A program made the translations under genes and the position numbers. A stretch of 64,000 bases of DNA from assembly GCA_903850425.1 (NCBI GenBank), contig CAINLR010000141.1, positions 171,296-235,295 of the forward strand, written 5' to 3'. Shown piece by piece: positions 15,891 through 25,399 of the stretch; position 1 is the first letter of the stretch, and each line of letters starts with the position of its first letter. The stretch is from an uncultured Verrucomicrobia subdivision 3 bacterium. GTDB lineage: Bacteria > Verrucomicrobiota > Verrucomicrobiia > Limisphaerales > UBA11358. Below the pieces are notes generated by a model. It saw only the letters and a list, made by a program, of their open reading frames with translations. It was not told where the DNA came from and did not search any database.

Positions 15891-17654
15891 TCAAGGTTTA
15901 GCCGTCAATACTTTTAGGCGCGCTTCACATTGCATCAAACGATCCGTGCGGTCAAGTATGTCGTAAGGTGATTCCAAGGCATTAATGATATTGGGCAAAA
16001 AAGGGTTCTGGTTCAGAATGCTGTCCGCATCCGCGAGCGCCAACTCATTCCACATTTTTCTTTGAGCCTCGGGCAAACCAGAGCTGGCTTCGCCCAACGC
16101 GGCTTCATAGCTGGCCAGCCGCGTGCGCACAAAAGCATTGCCGGCGGACTCCTGCAGGATGGCCTGGGCGAGCGGAATCGCTTCATCTTTCAATAGTCTG
16201 GTCCATTCCGGCGCATTCGTCCTGGACTCGAAAAGCGCGACGCCCGCGTTGCCGAAATACAAATAGTTGCGGGGGCTAAGATCGCTGGCGCGTTTGAAAG
16301 CCTGGTATGCCGGCAGATAGTTTCCGCAGCGGAGACAGACATTACCATAAACCGATAGCTTTTCCGGGTCATTGGTTTGGTTCATCAACGGACGGGCCAG
16401 CGCCAACGCCTCCGCCGTGCGTCCGGCACCACACAGAATATTTATGGCTTGTTCGGTGGAAGCCATGGCCGGTGGCGTGCTATGGGCGGCCTGGAGGAAG
16501 GCGCGCACGCTGTTGGTCAAGTTGTTTTCGCGATACCAGAAAACCCCCAGCTGATGCCAGGCCTCCCAAGCCGATCCGGCCTTCGCTTCGGCGCGCTGCG
16601 CATGCTCCAAGGCCGCTTCGCGGTGCCCGGCCGCAAGCTCCGCGTAAGCCAGCCGGGCCAGCAGCGCGCCATCCTGCAACCGCAGGTGATCGTTGGCGCG
16701 GCGAAGATGTTCGACGGCATTGGTGGCTTGACCCGTTTCCTCCGCAATCAACCCCAGCACCACGTCGGCGTAACCCACATTGGGGTTCAGCGCCAGCGCC
16801 GCATTGGCGTGCTTCTCGGATTCACCCCGCAAAAACACGTCGCCGGTGAGATTGTATTGCAGCCATTCCGCCCAAGCCAAGCCCGCCACCGCCTTGGCGG
16901 CGGCGGGATCCAGTTTTTGGGCCTGCTTAAAAAAGCTGGTGGCCTTCTCGATGTGGTGCGGCAGATCATAACGCTCAATCTGCGCCATGCCATTGGCGAC
17001 GAGGGTTTCCGGATCGGCTTCCGGCCAGGCCAGCCGCAGCCCAAACAGCAGCAACAGAAAGATCGTCACGGTGGAAGCCAGTCGGCTTAGGCGGGCGTAG
17101 CGCACCCGGAGCTGATGCCCGATTTTCCCGAGCGCCCTGGTGTGGGAACCATAGCTGTGAAAAAACACCTGCTTCGACGGCTGTGCCTTTACCGGAATCA
17201 GCCCCAGCGGGACGAAACTTTTTTGCAAGCTGGCCTCAGCCTGAAGCCAGACTTGTTCGGTGAGGCAGATCCCGTCGGGCGCGGCCAATTGCTCGGCCCG
17301 CTTGGCGACGTTCACGATGCCGCCAAACAGATCGTCACCCTCCATCGTGACTTCGCCCGAATTGATACCGATCCGCAACAGGAATTGACGCTCGCGCGGC
17401 TGGCTGGCATTGCGACGCCCGACGAGTTCCTGAAGTCTTTGGGCGAACGCAATGGCGGCGGAACCGGACCGGAACTCCACGAATATTTCATCGCCCGCCG
17501 TCTTGATGAGCCGGCCTTCGCCGGCCGCCAGACCCTGCTGAACCAGCGCCATCATTTCTCGTCGCAACTCCAAAGCCAGTCCCTGCCGACGAGACGAATA
17601 ACCCACCATGTCCGCAAACAGAACGGAGGCTAATTTGGAGGTTTCAGTGCTCAT
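15891..17654 (-). CDS. Class III adenylate/guanylate cyclase with TM helix and TPR region
   Basis: This is a 587-residue membrane protein. The N-terminal cyclase catalytic domain (about 1-165) shows the first metal-binding Asp in 'VLFADMVGYSSR', the second in 'IKTAGDEIFVEF', then 'RIGINSGEVTMEGDDLFGG' and the transition-state Asn/Arg in 'IVNVAKRAEQ'. It should make cAMP, or possibly cGMP, from the nucleoside triphosphate in the cytoplasm. A single transmembrane helix ('STVTIFLLLLFGLRL', about 190-210) is followed by a long periplasmic tetratricopeptide-like region (about 215-560). This order suggests an outside protein-binding sensor controlling or anchoring the cyclase. Members of this architecture are frequent in Verrucomicrobiota. 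The ligand is unknown. Confidence 0.88.
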   Translation of the reverse strand: MSTETSKLASVLFADMVGYSSRRQGLALELRREMMALVQQGLAAGEGRLIKTAGDEIFVEFRSGSAAIAFAQRLQELVGRRNASQPRERQFLLRIGINSGEVTMEGDDLFGGIVNVAKRAEQLAAPDGICLTEQVWLQAEASLQKSFVPLGLIPVKAQPSKQVFFHSYGSHTRALGKIGHQLRVRYARLSRLASTVTIFLLLLFGLRLAWPEADPETLVANGMAQIERYDLPHHIEKATSFFKQAQKLDPAAAKAVAGLAWAEWLQYNLTGDVFLRGESEKHANAALALNPNVGYADVVLGLIAEETGQATNAVEHLRRANDHLRLQDGALLARLAYAELAAGHREAALEHAQRAEAKAGSAWEAWHQLGVFWYRENNLTNSVRAFLQAAHSTPPAMASTEQAINILCGAGRTAEALALARPLMNQTNDPEKLSVYGNVCLRCGNYLPAYQAFKRASDLSPRNYLYFGNAGVALFESRTNAPEWTRLLKDEAIPLAQAILQESAGNAFVRTRLASYEAALGEASSGLPEAQRKMWNELALADADSILNQNPFLPNIINALESPYDILDRTDRLMQCEARLKVLTAKP

Positions 17655-17992
17655 GGGTTATGTCGAATGATGGTGCCAGCGGCCTGGGCGTCGCCATCAT
17701 GGCGAGCAATTAAGCAGCGGGCATGAGGAAAGTCCAATGAAGAAAAAGTCTTTTGGTTGCTGGCCAGTAATGGCGGTGGTTCTTGGTGTTTGCCAAAATA
17801 CCGCCATTAAGCGCTTGAGAAAACCACCGCCCTGCCCCCCGGCCATAACGACGGCATCAACCGATCCCCCCTCTGGTAACCGGCCAAAGACCGGCCCCTT
17901 GCCCACTGCTCCCCGCCTCCGCGCGGCGGACGCCGGGGCCGCGCTGCCAGCCAGTCAACCGATATTCCGTTTTTTTTACCGGGATTGTTTTT
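17655..17992. other. Gap with one doubtful small ORF
   Basis: The 338 bp between the divergent cyclase and rnd genes must hold both promoters. One plus-strand frame (17737-18000, 87 codons) starts MKKKSFGCWPVMAVVLGV behind a weak GAGGA and ends across the rnd start. Its second half is Pro/Arg-rich like translated non-coding DNA, so I do not call it a gene. Confidence 0.4.
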
Positions 17993-19111
17993 ATGTGTAA
18001 CATGAACTCGCATCAATTCTTTTCAAACGCCCGCGACTCCGGCACACTGGCACGAGTGATTGATACCGACGTAAAACTGGCGGCGCTGCTGCCGGTCATC
18101 CAAGCCGCCCCCTGGCTGGCCCTCGACACCGAGGCCGACAGCCTCCATGCCTATCCCGAAAAGGTCTGCCTCATCCAGATCAGCACCCCCGCCGGCGACG
18201 AACTGGTGGACCCGCTCGCGGCCATTGACCTCAATCCGCTCTTCGCCGTTTTCAATGCGCACGAGATGATTTTTCACGCCGCCGACTACGATCTGCGGCT
18301 CCTGCGCAAACATCACGAATTCACTCCGCTCGCCATTTTCGACACCATGCTCGCCGCGCGATTGCTGGGCGAACCGCAGTTTGGCCTGAGCAACCTGGTG
18401 GAAAAATTTCTCGGCGTGAAGCTCGACAAAGGCTCGCAAAAAGCCGACTGGGCGCGCCGGCCGCTCACCGAACGCATGGAGGTTTACGCCCGCAACGACA
18501 CGCATTACCTCAAGCCGCTGGTGGACAAGTTGAAGGCCGAACTCATCGAGAAAAACCGGCTGCCGTGGCATTCGGAAAGTTGCGCGCGGCTCATCGTGGA
18601 CTGCTCGCAGCCGGTCGTAGTGGATGAAGAAACGGTCTGGCGCATCAAAGGCAGCTCGCATCTGGGCCGCGCGGAACTCGCCGTCGTCCGCGAACTCTGG
18701 CGCTGGCGCGAACGCGAGGCCATCACCGCCAACCGGCCGCCGTTCTTTGTCCTGTCGCACGAAACCCTCGTCGCCATCGCCATCGCCGTGGCCGCCCAGC
18801 AACCCGTGGATCCGCTCGTGCCGCCGCGCATGCATCCGCGCCGCCGCGACGCGCTGATGAAAACCATCCGCGCCGCCGCCGCCGTGCCGCCGGAAAAATT
18901 TCCCGCCGTCATCCGGCACCATTCGCAGCGCCCGAGCGAGGCGGAATTCCGCCGGTTCCGCGAATTGGAGAAGCTTCGCAACCGCCACGCAGACACCCTG
19001 GGCATTGACCCCACCCTGATCGCCAGCAAAGCCACGCTGGGCGACCTCGCCCGCGATTGGGAAAAACACTCGCCGGACTTGATGAACTGGCAGCGGGAGT
19101 TGCTGAAATAA
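17993..19111 (+). CDS. rnd: Ribonuclease D
   Basis: This is a 372-residue 3'-5' exoribonuclease for tRNA and stable RNA 3'-end trimming in the cytoplasm. The DEDDy exonuclease domain (about 25-205) carries Asp45/Glu47 in 'LALDTEADSLH', Asp100 in 'IFHAADYDLRLL', and Tyr165/Asp169 in 'EVYARNDTHYL'. 'FGLSNLVEKFLGVKLDKGSQ' with 'ADWARRPL' is a family hallmark. An HRDC nucleic-acid-binding domain follows (about 215-295), and a second helical HRDC-like region ends the protein, so the length matches E. coli RNase D. Translation may start at 17993 or at the ATG three codons later (MNSHQ). It is monocistronic and divergent from the cyclase gene. Confidence 0.95.
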   Translation: MCNMNSHQFFSNARDSGTLARVIDTDVKLAALLPVIQAAPWLALDTEADSLHAYPEKVCLIQISTPAGDELVDPLAAIDLNPLFAVFNAHEMIFHAADYDLRLLRKHHEFTPLAIFDTMLAARLLGEPQFGLSNLVEKFLGVKLDKGSQKADWARRPLTERMEVYARNDTHYLKPLVDKLKAELIEKNRLPWHSESCARLIVDCSQPVVVDEETVWRIKGSSHLGRAELAVVRELWRWREREAITANRPPFFVLSHETLVAIAIAVAAQQPVDPLVPPRMHPRRRDALMKTIRAAAAVPPEKFPAVIRHHSQRPSEAEFRRFRELEKLRNRHADTLGIDPTLIASKATLGDLARDWEKHSPDLMNWQRELLK

Positions 19112-19162
19112 TTTCGGCACGCATTCATTTTACGAACGCGCCCCGGGCCAGCGCAGCGGTGG

Positions 19163-22100
19163 CTACGGGCTGGACATGACGCGATAAAAACGCTGCGGAT
19201 AATTCGTCGCCGCCCCATCGAGTAATTGAAATATCCCGGCCGGATCGGCCACGGCGTTGGTCACATAAATCCAGGCTATTGGCACGGACAGGTTAGTCGC
19301 CGCATCCAGTTCATAGTTGATGCCGGCCGCGCCGGTGCCGTTGAAAATAAAATTACCATCCCCCGCCGGCACTATGGCACTGAACTGGGGCGCGGCCGTA
19401 ACGATGACGGACACGGTGCCGTTGGCATTCAGGTTGGCCGTGCTCCAAGCCAGTCCGACGCCGAGCGGCGGAAGGTTGGACGTCGTAAAGGCAAGGCCGG
19501 CATAATTGGTCGCCGAAAAAATCTGAAAGCGGTCGCCAGCCGCGAGCGTGCCGCCGAGATTCACCACATTTAACGTGCCCGCGCCATTGACGCTACTCCA
19601 ACCCACCACGACGTCATTGGTGGCGGCCGACTTGTCCAGCTTGATGAAACAAGTCCCGTTAATCGTCACCGCGCCGTGGATGGTCAGCGTGCCGATGGCG
19701 TTGCTGCCGGGCGCTAAAGTTCCGCCGGCGGCAATATTCACCGCTCCGCCGATGCCGCCGATGCCGCCGAGTTTGCCACCATTCACCGTCACGACATTGG
19801 TGCCCAGCGCGCCATTCACCAACAGCGTGCCGGCGTTGACGGTGGTGGTGCCGCGATAGGTGTTGGCTCCCGCCAGCGTTTCGGTGGCACTGCCGTTTTT
19901 GACCAGGCTGATGGCATTGGTCGCCGCCGCGTCGGCAATGTTGCCACTAAAAGCATTGTTGAAATTTCCGTTTAGATTCAGCGTGAACGTGGCGGGGGCC
20001 GCGCCGCTGTTGGCGAGGGCGCCGCCGCCGTTGGCGTCTGACAGCGAGGCGACGGCTTGGGAGTTGCCGCCGAGATCCAGCGTCGCGCCGGACGCGATGG
20101 CGAGCGCGGTGGCCACGGGAAGCTGGCCGCCGAAATTGCCCGCCGAGGCCTTGGGCGTGTTGTTCGTGAGCGACTGAATTTCGGCGAGCGTCAACGCGCG
20201 GTTGTAGAGCGACACTTCGTCAATCAGCCCGTTAATCTTGATCGCGCCACTGTCGGAATCGGGCGCGCCGCCGATCCACAACTGATTGGCCAGCGTGGAC
20301 AGCGCCAGGCCCATCGTCGAAGTCACGGTGTCGGCGTGACCGTCCACATAAATCGTTTCGGTGCCCGCGCGATCCACCAGCGTGATGAAATGCCAGACCC
20401 CGTTGGTCAAGGCTGTCGTGCCCGCCAGGAAACCGCCGGCCCAGCGCACCGCGCCCGCCGTCGTGCCCGCCACGCTGCCGGAATTGGCGTTCAGCAAATA
20501 CGCCGTCTGGCCGCTGCTCGACCAACCGCCGTCGCCTTGATACAGGATCACCGCGCCCGCCGTGCTGGTCTTGATCCAGTAGCCGAGCGTCCAGGTGCCA
20601 GCGGCGTCGGTGGCGATGCCGCGATTGTTGACGAGCACAATGTTGGTGGCGGCGGTGCCACCCGCGCCATTGATGCTCAACGCATTTCCATACCGTCCAC
20701 CGCTGACCACGCTCGCGCCGTTGCCAACAATCGTGCCGTTCAAGAGCGCGCCCGCCGCGCCGAAGTTGGTGATGGTCGCGCCGTTGGCGCTGCCGGCAGC
20801 GTTGTTGAAGGCGAACTGGAGCACCGGGTCGCGACTCAATTTCACCGTGCCCCCATTGACGATCGTGCCACCAGTGTAAGTGTTGGAACTCGTCAGTGTG
20901 AACGTGCCGGAACCATTTTTAACCAGGCTGCCCGAGCCGCTGAGAATGCCGGAGAAGGCATTCGTATTGCCGCTGGCACCCACATTCAAAGCCACGCCGA
21001 GATTGGAACTGTTGGTCAAAACGAGGTTTCGCGCGCCGAGCAGGCCGGCGAGGTTGGCGCTCGTGATCGGGCCGAAGGTCAAGGCGCCGTCGCCGTCATC
21101 AAGATTCACGGTGACGGCTTGCAGGGCGTTGGAGTGCGCAACTTTCAAGGCGCCAGAAAGCACGCGCGCATTGCCCGTGATCGTGTTGGCATTGGACAAA
21201 ACCAACGTGCCGGAGCCGTTTTTAGCGAAACCGTTCCCGCCCGCCAAAGGAGCTGAAATCGTCGCGGTGTTCGTGACGATGACCGACGGCACCGTGGCCG
21301 AACCGGTGTCCAGCGTCAACACGCTGCCGCCGCTGGCATTGACATTCCAATTCTGCGCGCCGGCCGTGTCGCCGAATTTTAGGGTGCCAAGGCTGCGCGA
21401 GGAATCCAGCGTGACCGTGCGATCGGCGGTGATGTTCAGCGTGCTGAAATCGGCGGTGTAACCGGCGGCGCTGGCGACGAGACCGCCACTCCATTTGGTG
21501 AGATCACTCCAATTGCCGCTCGCATCAGCGCTCCAGACTCCGTTTGCACTGATGACCGTGACGCTGATTGTCACCATCGCAAATGCACTCGCGCCCGCCG
21601 CATCGGTGACGCGCACCGTGAGGTAATTCGTCCCGCCGTCCGCCGAGGTCGGCGTGCCAGTAAGAATGCCGCTGGCGCTGACGCTCAACCACGCGGGGCC
21701 GCCCGCTTTGCTGTAAATCAGCGTGTCGCCCGGGTCCGGGTCAGTGGCGGTGCCGGTGATATTATTGCTGTAGGCCAGCGCCTCCGTCGCAAAGCCGCGC
21801 GTCATGAAGTTCGTCGTGAACTGTGGGGGCGAGTTCGTTTGCAGCGCGGCGATTTGCGCCGCCGAAAAGGCGTAATCGGCGATCAGCACTTCGTCCAGCG
21901 CCCCGTGGAAGAGCGGATCGGCGAACTGACTTTTGCCGAGGTAATTGAACATCGGCGCAAAGCTCGAAGGCGCGATGGTGAAACTGCTCGAGGACGCCGC
22001 CAGCACCCCGTTCGTATAAATTTTTCCGCTGGCACCGCTCAAGGTGATGGCCACATGCGTCCACTGACCGACGGGAAGCGGAGCTGTTTCCACAATCTGT

Positions 22101-23806
22101 TCGCTGCCGCCGTTCTTAATGGCAAACCGCAACGTGCCGCTGCCCGAACTCGGCGTGAGAAAAAGGTAGTGCGACGTGTCATCGCCAAAATCAAACAGGC
22201 GCTGCCAGTTTGCGCCGCCATTCCAGTTCACCCACGCGGCAAACGTGAAATTGTTGCTGCTGGCGAGGTTCGGCGGCAACTGGACGTAGTTGTTCGCGCC
22301 ATCCAGCATGATCGCCTGGCCGCTGTGGCCGCTGGTGTAAGCGGGCGCGCTCGCCGCGAGACCATTGTTGCCGTAGCCGGAACTGTCGAGTGTGTTGGTC
22401 TCAAATGAATATTGGGCGAGGCTGCGGCTCCCGTTATCCGGCAGTGTTTGCAAATACGACAGCGCCGAAGCCTGGTCGCGATAGGTCACACCTGCGGCCG
22501 TGAGCGCGCCATTGGTGTCCACCACGGCGCGGACATCCTCGACCCAGTTGTAGATGGCGTAGCGCTCCACGAAGGGCGCGCTTTCGAGCATGGCAATCAT
22601 TTGCCCAACCGCCGCCTGCTGCTGCGCAGCGGTGGGATCGCCGCAGCCGGTCCAGTTCGCGCCGTTGTTCCACTCCGTGACCCAGAGCGGGCGCTTGACC
22701 TGGTCGTAAGTGGCTTTCAAAAAATTATACATCTGCGTCGTCGTGCCCGCTGGATCGGCCGGGTTGTAGCACCAGTAATAATGCACCGCCACGAAATCCA
22801 CGCGCAACCCGGCGGCATCGGCCTGCGCGATGAACGGATACAACCAACTGCTGCGCCCACCATCGGTCACGGCGGGCGAGCCGACGCGCAGGCCCGTGCC
22901 CAGCAAATCCGGCCACGACCAGATGGCATCGCCCACGAGAATGTTGGCCTGGCTGGAACTGTCCGGCTCGTTGTAACCCAGCACCGTGTTCGCACCGATC
23001 GTCTGCCAGTTTTGCGACAGGCCTGGCCACCAGCGCAACTGCCGGATCGGGACATACTCCAAATCGCGCGAGGAATTCTGGTTCAGGTTCCAGTTGTATT
23101 TCCAGGCGACGTTCAGGCCGGTTTCAATATCGCCCGCGATGCCTTTCTTGCTGACCCACCGCCACGGCGTGACATAGATAAAACGGATTTTGTCGTTGAG
23201 TGTAGCGGGGAGAATACTGACTTCCAGATCGCCGTCCTGCGCGACGAAACATTTGCTGAAGCTACTGCCCGTGGTGTCCAGGGCGAACACCACCATGTAG
23301 CCGCGCTTCAATTTGAAGGAGCTGATGTTCATATCCAGCGCGCCCAGTCCCGTGCCGGTGTAGTAAACGTATTGGCTATATTGCGCCGAGGAACCGTTGA
23401 AGTGCGGCCCGCTAAATACTTGCAGCGGCTTGAACGACGGTGGCTGCGGAATCACGACGGTGCCCGCGCCGTATTGAACCACGCGGACGTTGCTGTCAGC
23501 CACCGCCGCCGCCCCATTCACTTGCATCTGATTGAGGTAGCTCGCGGCGACAACGGAAGGCTTGAGGCCCGTCAGCCACAGCCAGGCGTCGGCGGAATTC
23601 AGTTTGATGGTGCAGCCGGAAATTGGATTGTTCGTGGCCGTGACGCGCAATTCGCAGCGGTTGCTCATGGTCACGATTGTATTTGTCAGCGCGGCGTAGG
23701 TTTGAACGCCGCTTGAAAAATCCAGCGTCTGCGCCGCAACCGCCAGCGGCAGCCATGGAACTGCGCCTAGCAAACCCACCAGGGCGCGGCGAAAATTAAG
23801 ATTCAT
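19163..23806 (-). CDS. Giant secreted GH128-type glycosidase with LamG, cadherin-like and beta-strand repeats
   Basis: This is a 1547-residue exported protein with a signal peptide ending near 'LAVAAQT'. After a short beta domain comes a 'Glyco_hydro_cc' (GH128-type) catalytic domain (about 200-455). Probable acid/base Glu280 is in 'VLGYNEPD' and nucleophile Glu378 in 'LWVTEWN', the family's beta-1,3-glucanase signature. Then follow a LamG domain (about 460-650), a putative Ig/cadherin-like domain (about 655-750), autotransporter-associated beta-strand repeats ('GNGFAKNGSGTLVLSNANT', 'NTYTGGTIVNGG', 'NTYRGTTTVNAG'), a second LamG (about 1040-1210) and a C-terminal 'YELDAATNLSVPIAWIYVTN...RFYRVM' module. 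There is no C-terminal beta-barrel, so it is not a classical autotransporter. It probably acts on beta-glucan outside the cell. Confidence 0.85.
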   Translation of the reverse strand: MNLNFRRALVGLLGAVPWLPLAVAAQTLDFSSGVQTYAALTNTIVTMSNRCELRVTATNNPISGCTIKLNSADAWLWLTGLKPSVVAASYLNQMQVNGAAAVADSNVRVVQYGAGTVVIPQPPSFKPLQVFSGPHFNGSSAQYSQYVYYTGTGLGALDMNISSFKLKRGYMVVFALDTTGSSFSKCFVAQDGDLEVSILPATLNDKIRFIYVTPWRWVSKKGIAGDIETGLNVAWKYNWNLNQNSSRDLEYVPIRQLRWWPGLSQNWQTIGANTVLGYNEPDSSSQANILVGDAIWSWPDLLGTGLRVGSPAVTDGGRSSWLYPFIAQADAAGLRVDFVAVHYYWCYNPADPAGTTTQMYNFLKATYDQVKRPLWVTEWNNGANWTGCGDPTAAQQQAAVGQMIAMLESAPFVERYAIYNWVEDVRAVVDTNGALTAAGVTYRDQASALSYLQTLPDNGSRSLAQYSFETNTLDSSGYGNNGLAASAPAYTSGHSGQAIMLDGANNYVQLPPNLASSNNFTFAAWVNWNGGANWQRLFDFGDDTSHYLFLTPSSGSGTLRFAIKNGGSEQIVETAPLPVGQWTHVAITLSGASGKIYTNGVLAASSSSFTIAPSSFAPMFNYLGKSQFADPLFHGALDEVLIADYAFSAAQIAALQTNSPPQFTTNFMTRGFATEALAYSNNITGTATDPDPGDTLIYSKAGGPAWLSVSASGILTGTPTSADGGTNYLTVRVTDAAGASAFAMVTISVTVISANGVWSADASGNWSDLTKWSGGLVASAAGYTADFSTLNITADRTVTLDSSRSLGTLKFGDTAGAQNWNVNASGGSVLTLDTGSATVPSVIVTNTATISAPLAGGNGFAKNGSGTLVLSNANTITGNARVLSGALKVAHSNALQAVTVNLDDGDGALTFGPITSANLAGLLGARNLVLTNSSNLGVALNVGASGNTNAFSGILSGSGSLVKNGSGTFTLTSSNTYTGGTIVNGGTVKLSRDPVLQFAFNNAAGSANGATITNFGAAGALLNGTIVGNGASVVSGGRYGNALSINGAGGTAATNIVLVNNRGIATDAAGTWTLGYWIKTSTAGAVILYQGDGGWSSSGQTAYLLNANSGSVAGTTAGAVRWAGGFLAGTTALTNGVWHFITLVDRAGTETIYVDGHADTVTSTMGLALSTLANQLWIGGAPDSDSGAIKINGLIDEVSLYNRALTLAEIQSLTNNTPKASAGNFGGQLPVATALAIASGATLDLGGNSQAVASLSDANGGGALANSGAAPATFTLNLNGNFNNAFSGNIADAAATNAISLVKNGSATETLAGANTYRGTTTVNAGTLLVNGALGTNVVTVNGGKLGGIGGIGGAVNIAAGGTLAPGSNAIGTLTIHGAVTINGTCFIKLDKSAATNDVVVGWSSVNGAGTLNVVNLGGTLAAGDRFQIFSATNYAGLAFTTSNLPPLGVGLAWSTANLNANGTVSVIVTAAPQFSAIVPAGDGNFIFNGTGAAGINYELDAATNLSVPIAWIYVTNAVADPAGIFQLLDGAATNYPQRFYRVMSSP

Positions 23807-23877
23807 AGTGGGGCAATTCTATCATGGAACCCGGAGGTGGCAAAACTCTTGCAGCCTGGTCGCGGCGGCAAACAAAA

Positions 23878-23905
23878 TTGGGCGGCAACCGGAGTCGCCG
23901 CCCAA
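23878..23905 (-). terminator. Rho-independent terminator (minus strand)
   Basis: A 9-bp perfect stem TTGGGCGGC/GCCGCCCAA with a 10-base loop is followed on the minus strand by TTTTGTTT. It lies downstream of the remnant at 23926-24110 and upstream of the giant glycosidase gene, so it probably belonged to the now decayed gene. Confidence 0.65.
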
Positions 23906-23925
23906 TCGTGTAAATTATTTTCAGC

Positions 23926-24110
23926 TTACGGCTTCTTCCGACGGTAGAACTGCCGCCGTTGAATTGATTGACGCCTGCCAGGCCGTTGGTTCCGCCCAGC
24001 GTCATCGCGCCCATGCCAAGCTTGTTGCAAGTCACGCCGCCCGCGCCAGTATTGGTAACAAAGCTGATCCAGGTGCTGCCGCGCACGGCGAGCGAAAGCG
24101 CGGGGCCGGC
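23926..24110 (-). pseudogene. 3' remnant of a beta-strand-repeat exported protein gene
   Basis: The minus strand reads 'LSLAVRGSTWISFVTNTGAG', then 'KLGMGAMTLGGTNGLAGVNQ' and 'FNGGSS', which look like autotransporter-associated beta-strand repeat text. The frame has no start codon and begins after a stop. A frame change near the end gives '...FYRRKKP' and TAA, resembling the 'RFYR' endings of other exported proteins here. A good terminator follows at 23878-23905. I read this as the surviving 3' end of a lost gene. The identity of the parent gene is uncertain. Confidence 0.5.
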
Positions 24111-24153
24111 CGGCTCGGCTTGAAAATTTTCGCGCAGGCTTTATGCTCAGCCC

Positions 24154-24375
24154 ATGCCGATCTACGAATTTCATTGCGAAAAGTGCGACCGCGACAGCGA
24201 AATCCTGGTGCGCTCTGCCGACTGGCAGGGGACGAAATGCCCGCATTGCGGCTCCGCCAAAATCTCCAAGCAGTTTTCCACCTTTGCTTCGGCCAACGCC
24301 AGCGGCAGCGCGCCGGCGGGTAAAGGCCACGGCGGCGGCGGACATTGTTGCGGCGGCGGCTGTCACGCGCATTAA
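24154..24375 (+). CDS. FmdB-family zinc ribbon protein
   Basis: This 73-residue protein has the FmdB signature: 'MPIYEFHCEKCD' with Cys8/Cys11 and 'GTKCPHCGSAKISKQFS' with Cys30/Cys33, forming a zinc ribbon. Family members are small putative regulatory or nucleic-acid-binding proteins whose function remains poorly defined. The C-terminus is an unusual metal-binding-like tail of Gly, His and Cys ('HGGGGHCCGGGCHAH'). A sigma70-like promoter candidate (TTGAAA at 24120, TATGCT at 24142, 16-bp spacing) ends only 6 bases before the ATG, and no Shine-Dalgarno is seen, so a leaderless transcript is possible. Confidence 0.88.
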   Translation: MPIYEFHCEKCDRDSEILVRSADWQGTKCPHCGSAKISKQFSTFASANASGSAPAGKGHGGGGHCCGGGCHAH

Positions 24376-24518
24376 CAACTCATGGTCGCACCCGCCGCCG
24401 GCGGCGGATTGCGAACGGCGAAAGCTATAGAATACGCGGTCGTCGCCGCCAAATGAAACCGGCCGCGGCCGCCACGCCGTTTCGGACGCGACGGGGTGCT
24501 CCCGCAAACGCCCATTCG

Positions 24519-25196
24519 TCACCGGCAAATTTCCCGCGCATGGATCTGTGTCAGATCCGCCACAGTCCAATCGGCGGCGCTCGATTTTAATTCGTCCAGC
24601 TTCGACCCGCCGGTCGCGACGGCCAGTGTTTTGGCGCCAATGAATTTGCCGCAGCGCACATCGAACGGCGTGTCGCCAATAACGACAACCTCCTGCGGCG
24701 ACAACTCCTTTCCCAAAACCCGGCGGGCGCGCTGGAACGCGGCGGCGGCGATTTGATCGCGCTCTTCATGGTCGTCGGCAAAACCGCCAAATTTGAAAAT
24801 CTCCCACAGACCGAAGTGGCGCAGCTTGATCTCCGCGCCGATCTGGACGTTGCCGGTGAGCAGGCCGAGCACCGGCGGCTGGGGCAGCGTTTGCAGGTCG
24901 TGGATAAATGCGCGCACGCCCCGGCACATCTCGCCGCCGTTGACTTCGAGAATGTGCTGCAACCAGAAAACGTAATGCTCGAAAAATTCCCGGAAATGTT
25001 CCGGCGTGGCGGTGACGTCGTGGATGCGAAAAAATTCGCGGACCAGGCTGACGTCGGTGCGGCCGGCGAACTTCATCTTTTCCGTGCCGTGATGGAGATT
25101 GAACTGCTTGGCGAATGTTTTGGTGAACGCCGCCGTGCCCGCGCCGCCCGTGTGGACGAGCGTGCCGTCAATGTCGAAGAGAACGAGCCGAATCAT
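24519..25196 (-). CDS. HAD-superfamily hydrolase, phosphoglycolate phosphatase-like
   Basis: This 225-residue cytoplasmic phosphatase has HAD motif I 'VLFDIDGTLVHTGG' (nucleophile Asp8, acid/base Asp10), motif II 'GLLTGN', and motif IV 'VVVIGDTPFDVRCG', with a helical cap domain between about 15 and 90. It resembles Gph/PgmB-type enzymes that dephosphorylate small phospho-sugars or phosphoglycolate. The exact substrate cannot be read from the sequence. It is a single gene converging with the FmdB-type gene and divergent from ribD, with about 200 bp of non-coding DNA before the ribD start. Confidence 0.88.
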   Translation of the reverse strand: MIRLVLFDIDGTLVHTGGAGTAAFTKTFAKQFNLHHGTEKMKFAGRTDVSLVREFFRIHDVTATPEHFREFFEHYVFWLQHILEVNGGEMCRGVRAFIHDLQTLPQPPVLGLLTGNVQIGAEIKLRHFGLWEIFKFGGFADDHEERDQIAAAAFQRARRVLGKELSPQEVVVIGDTPFDVRCGKFIGAKTLAVATGGSKLDELKSSAADWTVADLTQIHAREICR

Positions 25197-25399
25197 GGGG
25201 AGCGGAAAATACCAGAGCCCACGACCGGCGCCAGATTTTTAGCAGCCCACGACGCGTGCGATGCCTAATTCATGCGCCACGCCGCCCGGGTCGCCCGGCG
25301 CGCCTGTCTCAACCACAGCTGCCAAGTCAGTGCGGCGCTAATTTCTTCCGGCAAATTATTTTGAGCCGTCGCATGTCGGCTGTTACAAATTAAGGCGAC

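Noticed and set aside
23878-23905. Terminator for the giant GH128 gene
   Set aside because: It lies upstream of that minus-strand gene's start codon, so it cannot end its transcript; it fits the decayed gene at 23926-24110.
25197-25399. Possible FMN riboswitch before ribD
   Set aside because: None of the conserved RFN-element blocks is visible in the upstream 200 bp or before ribE.
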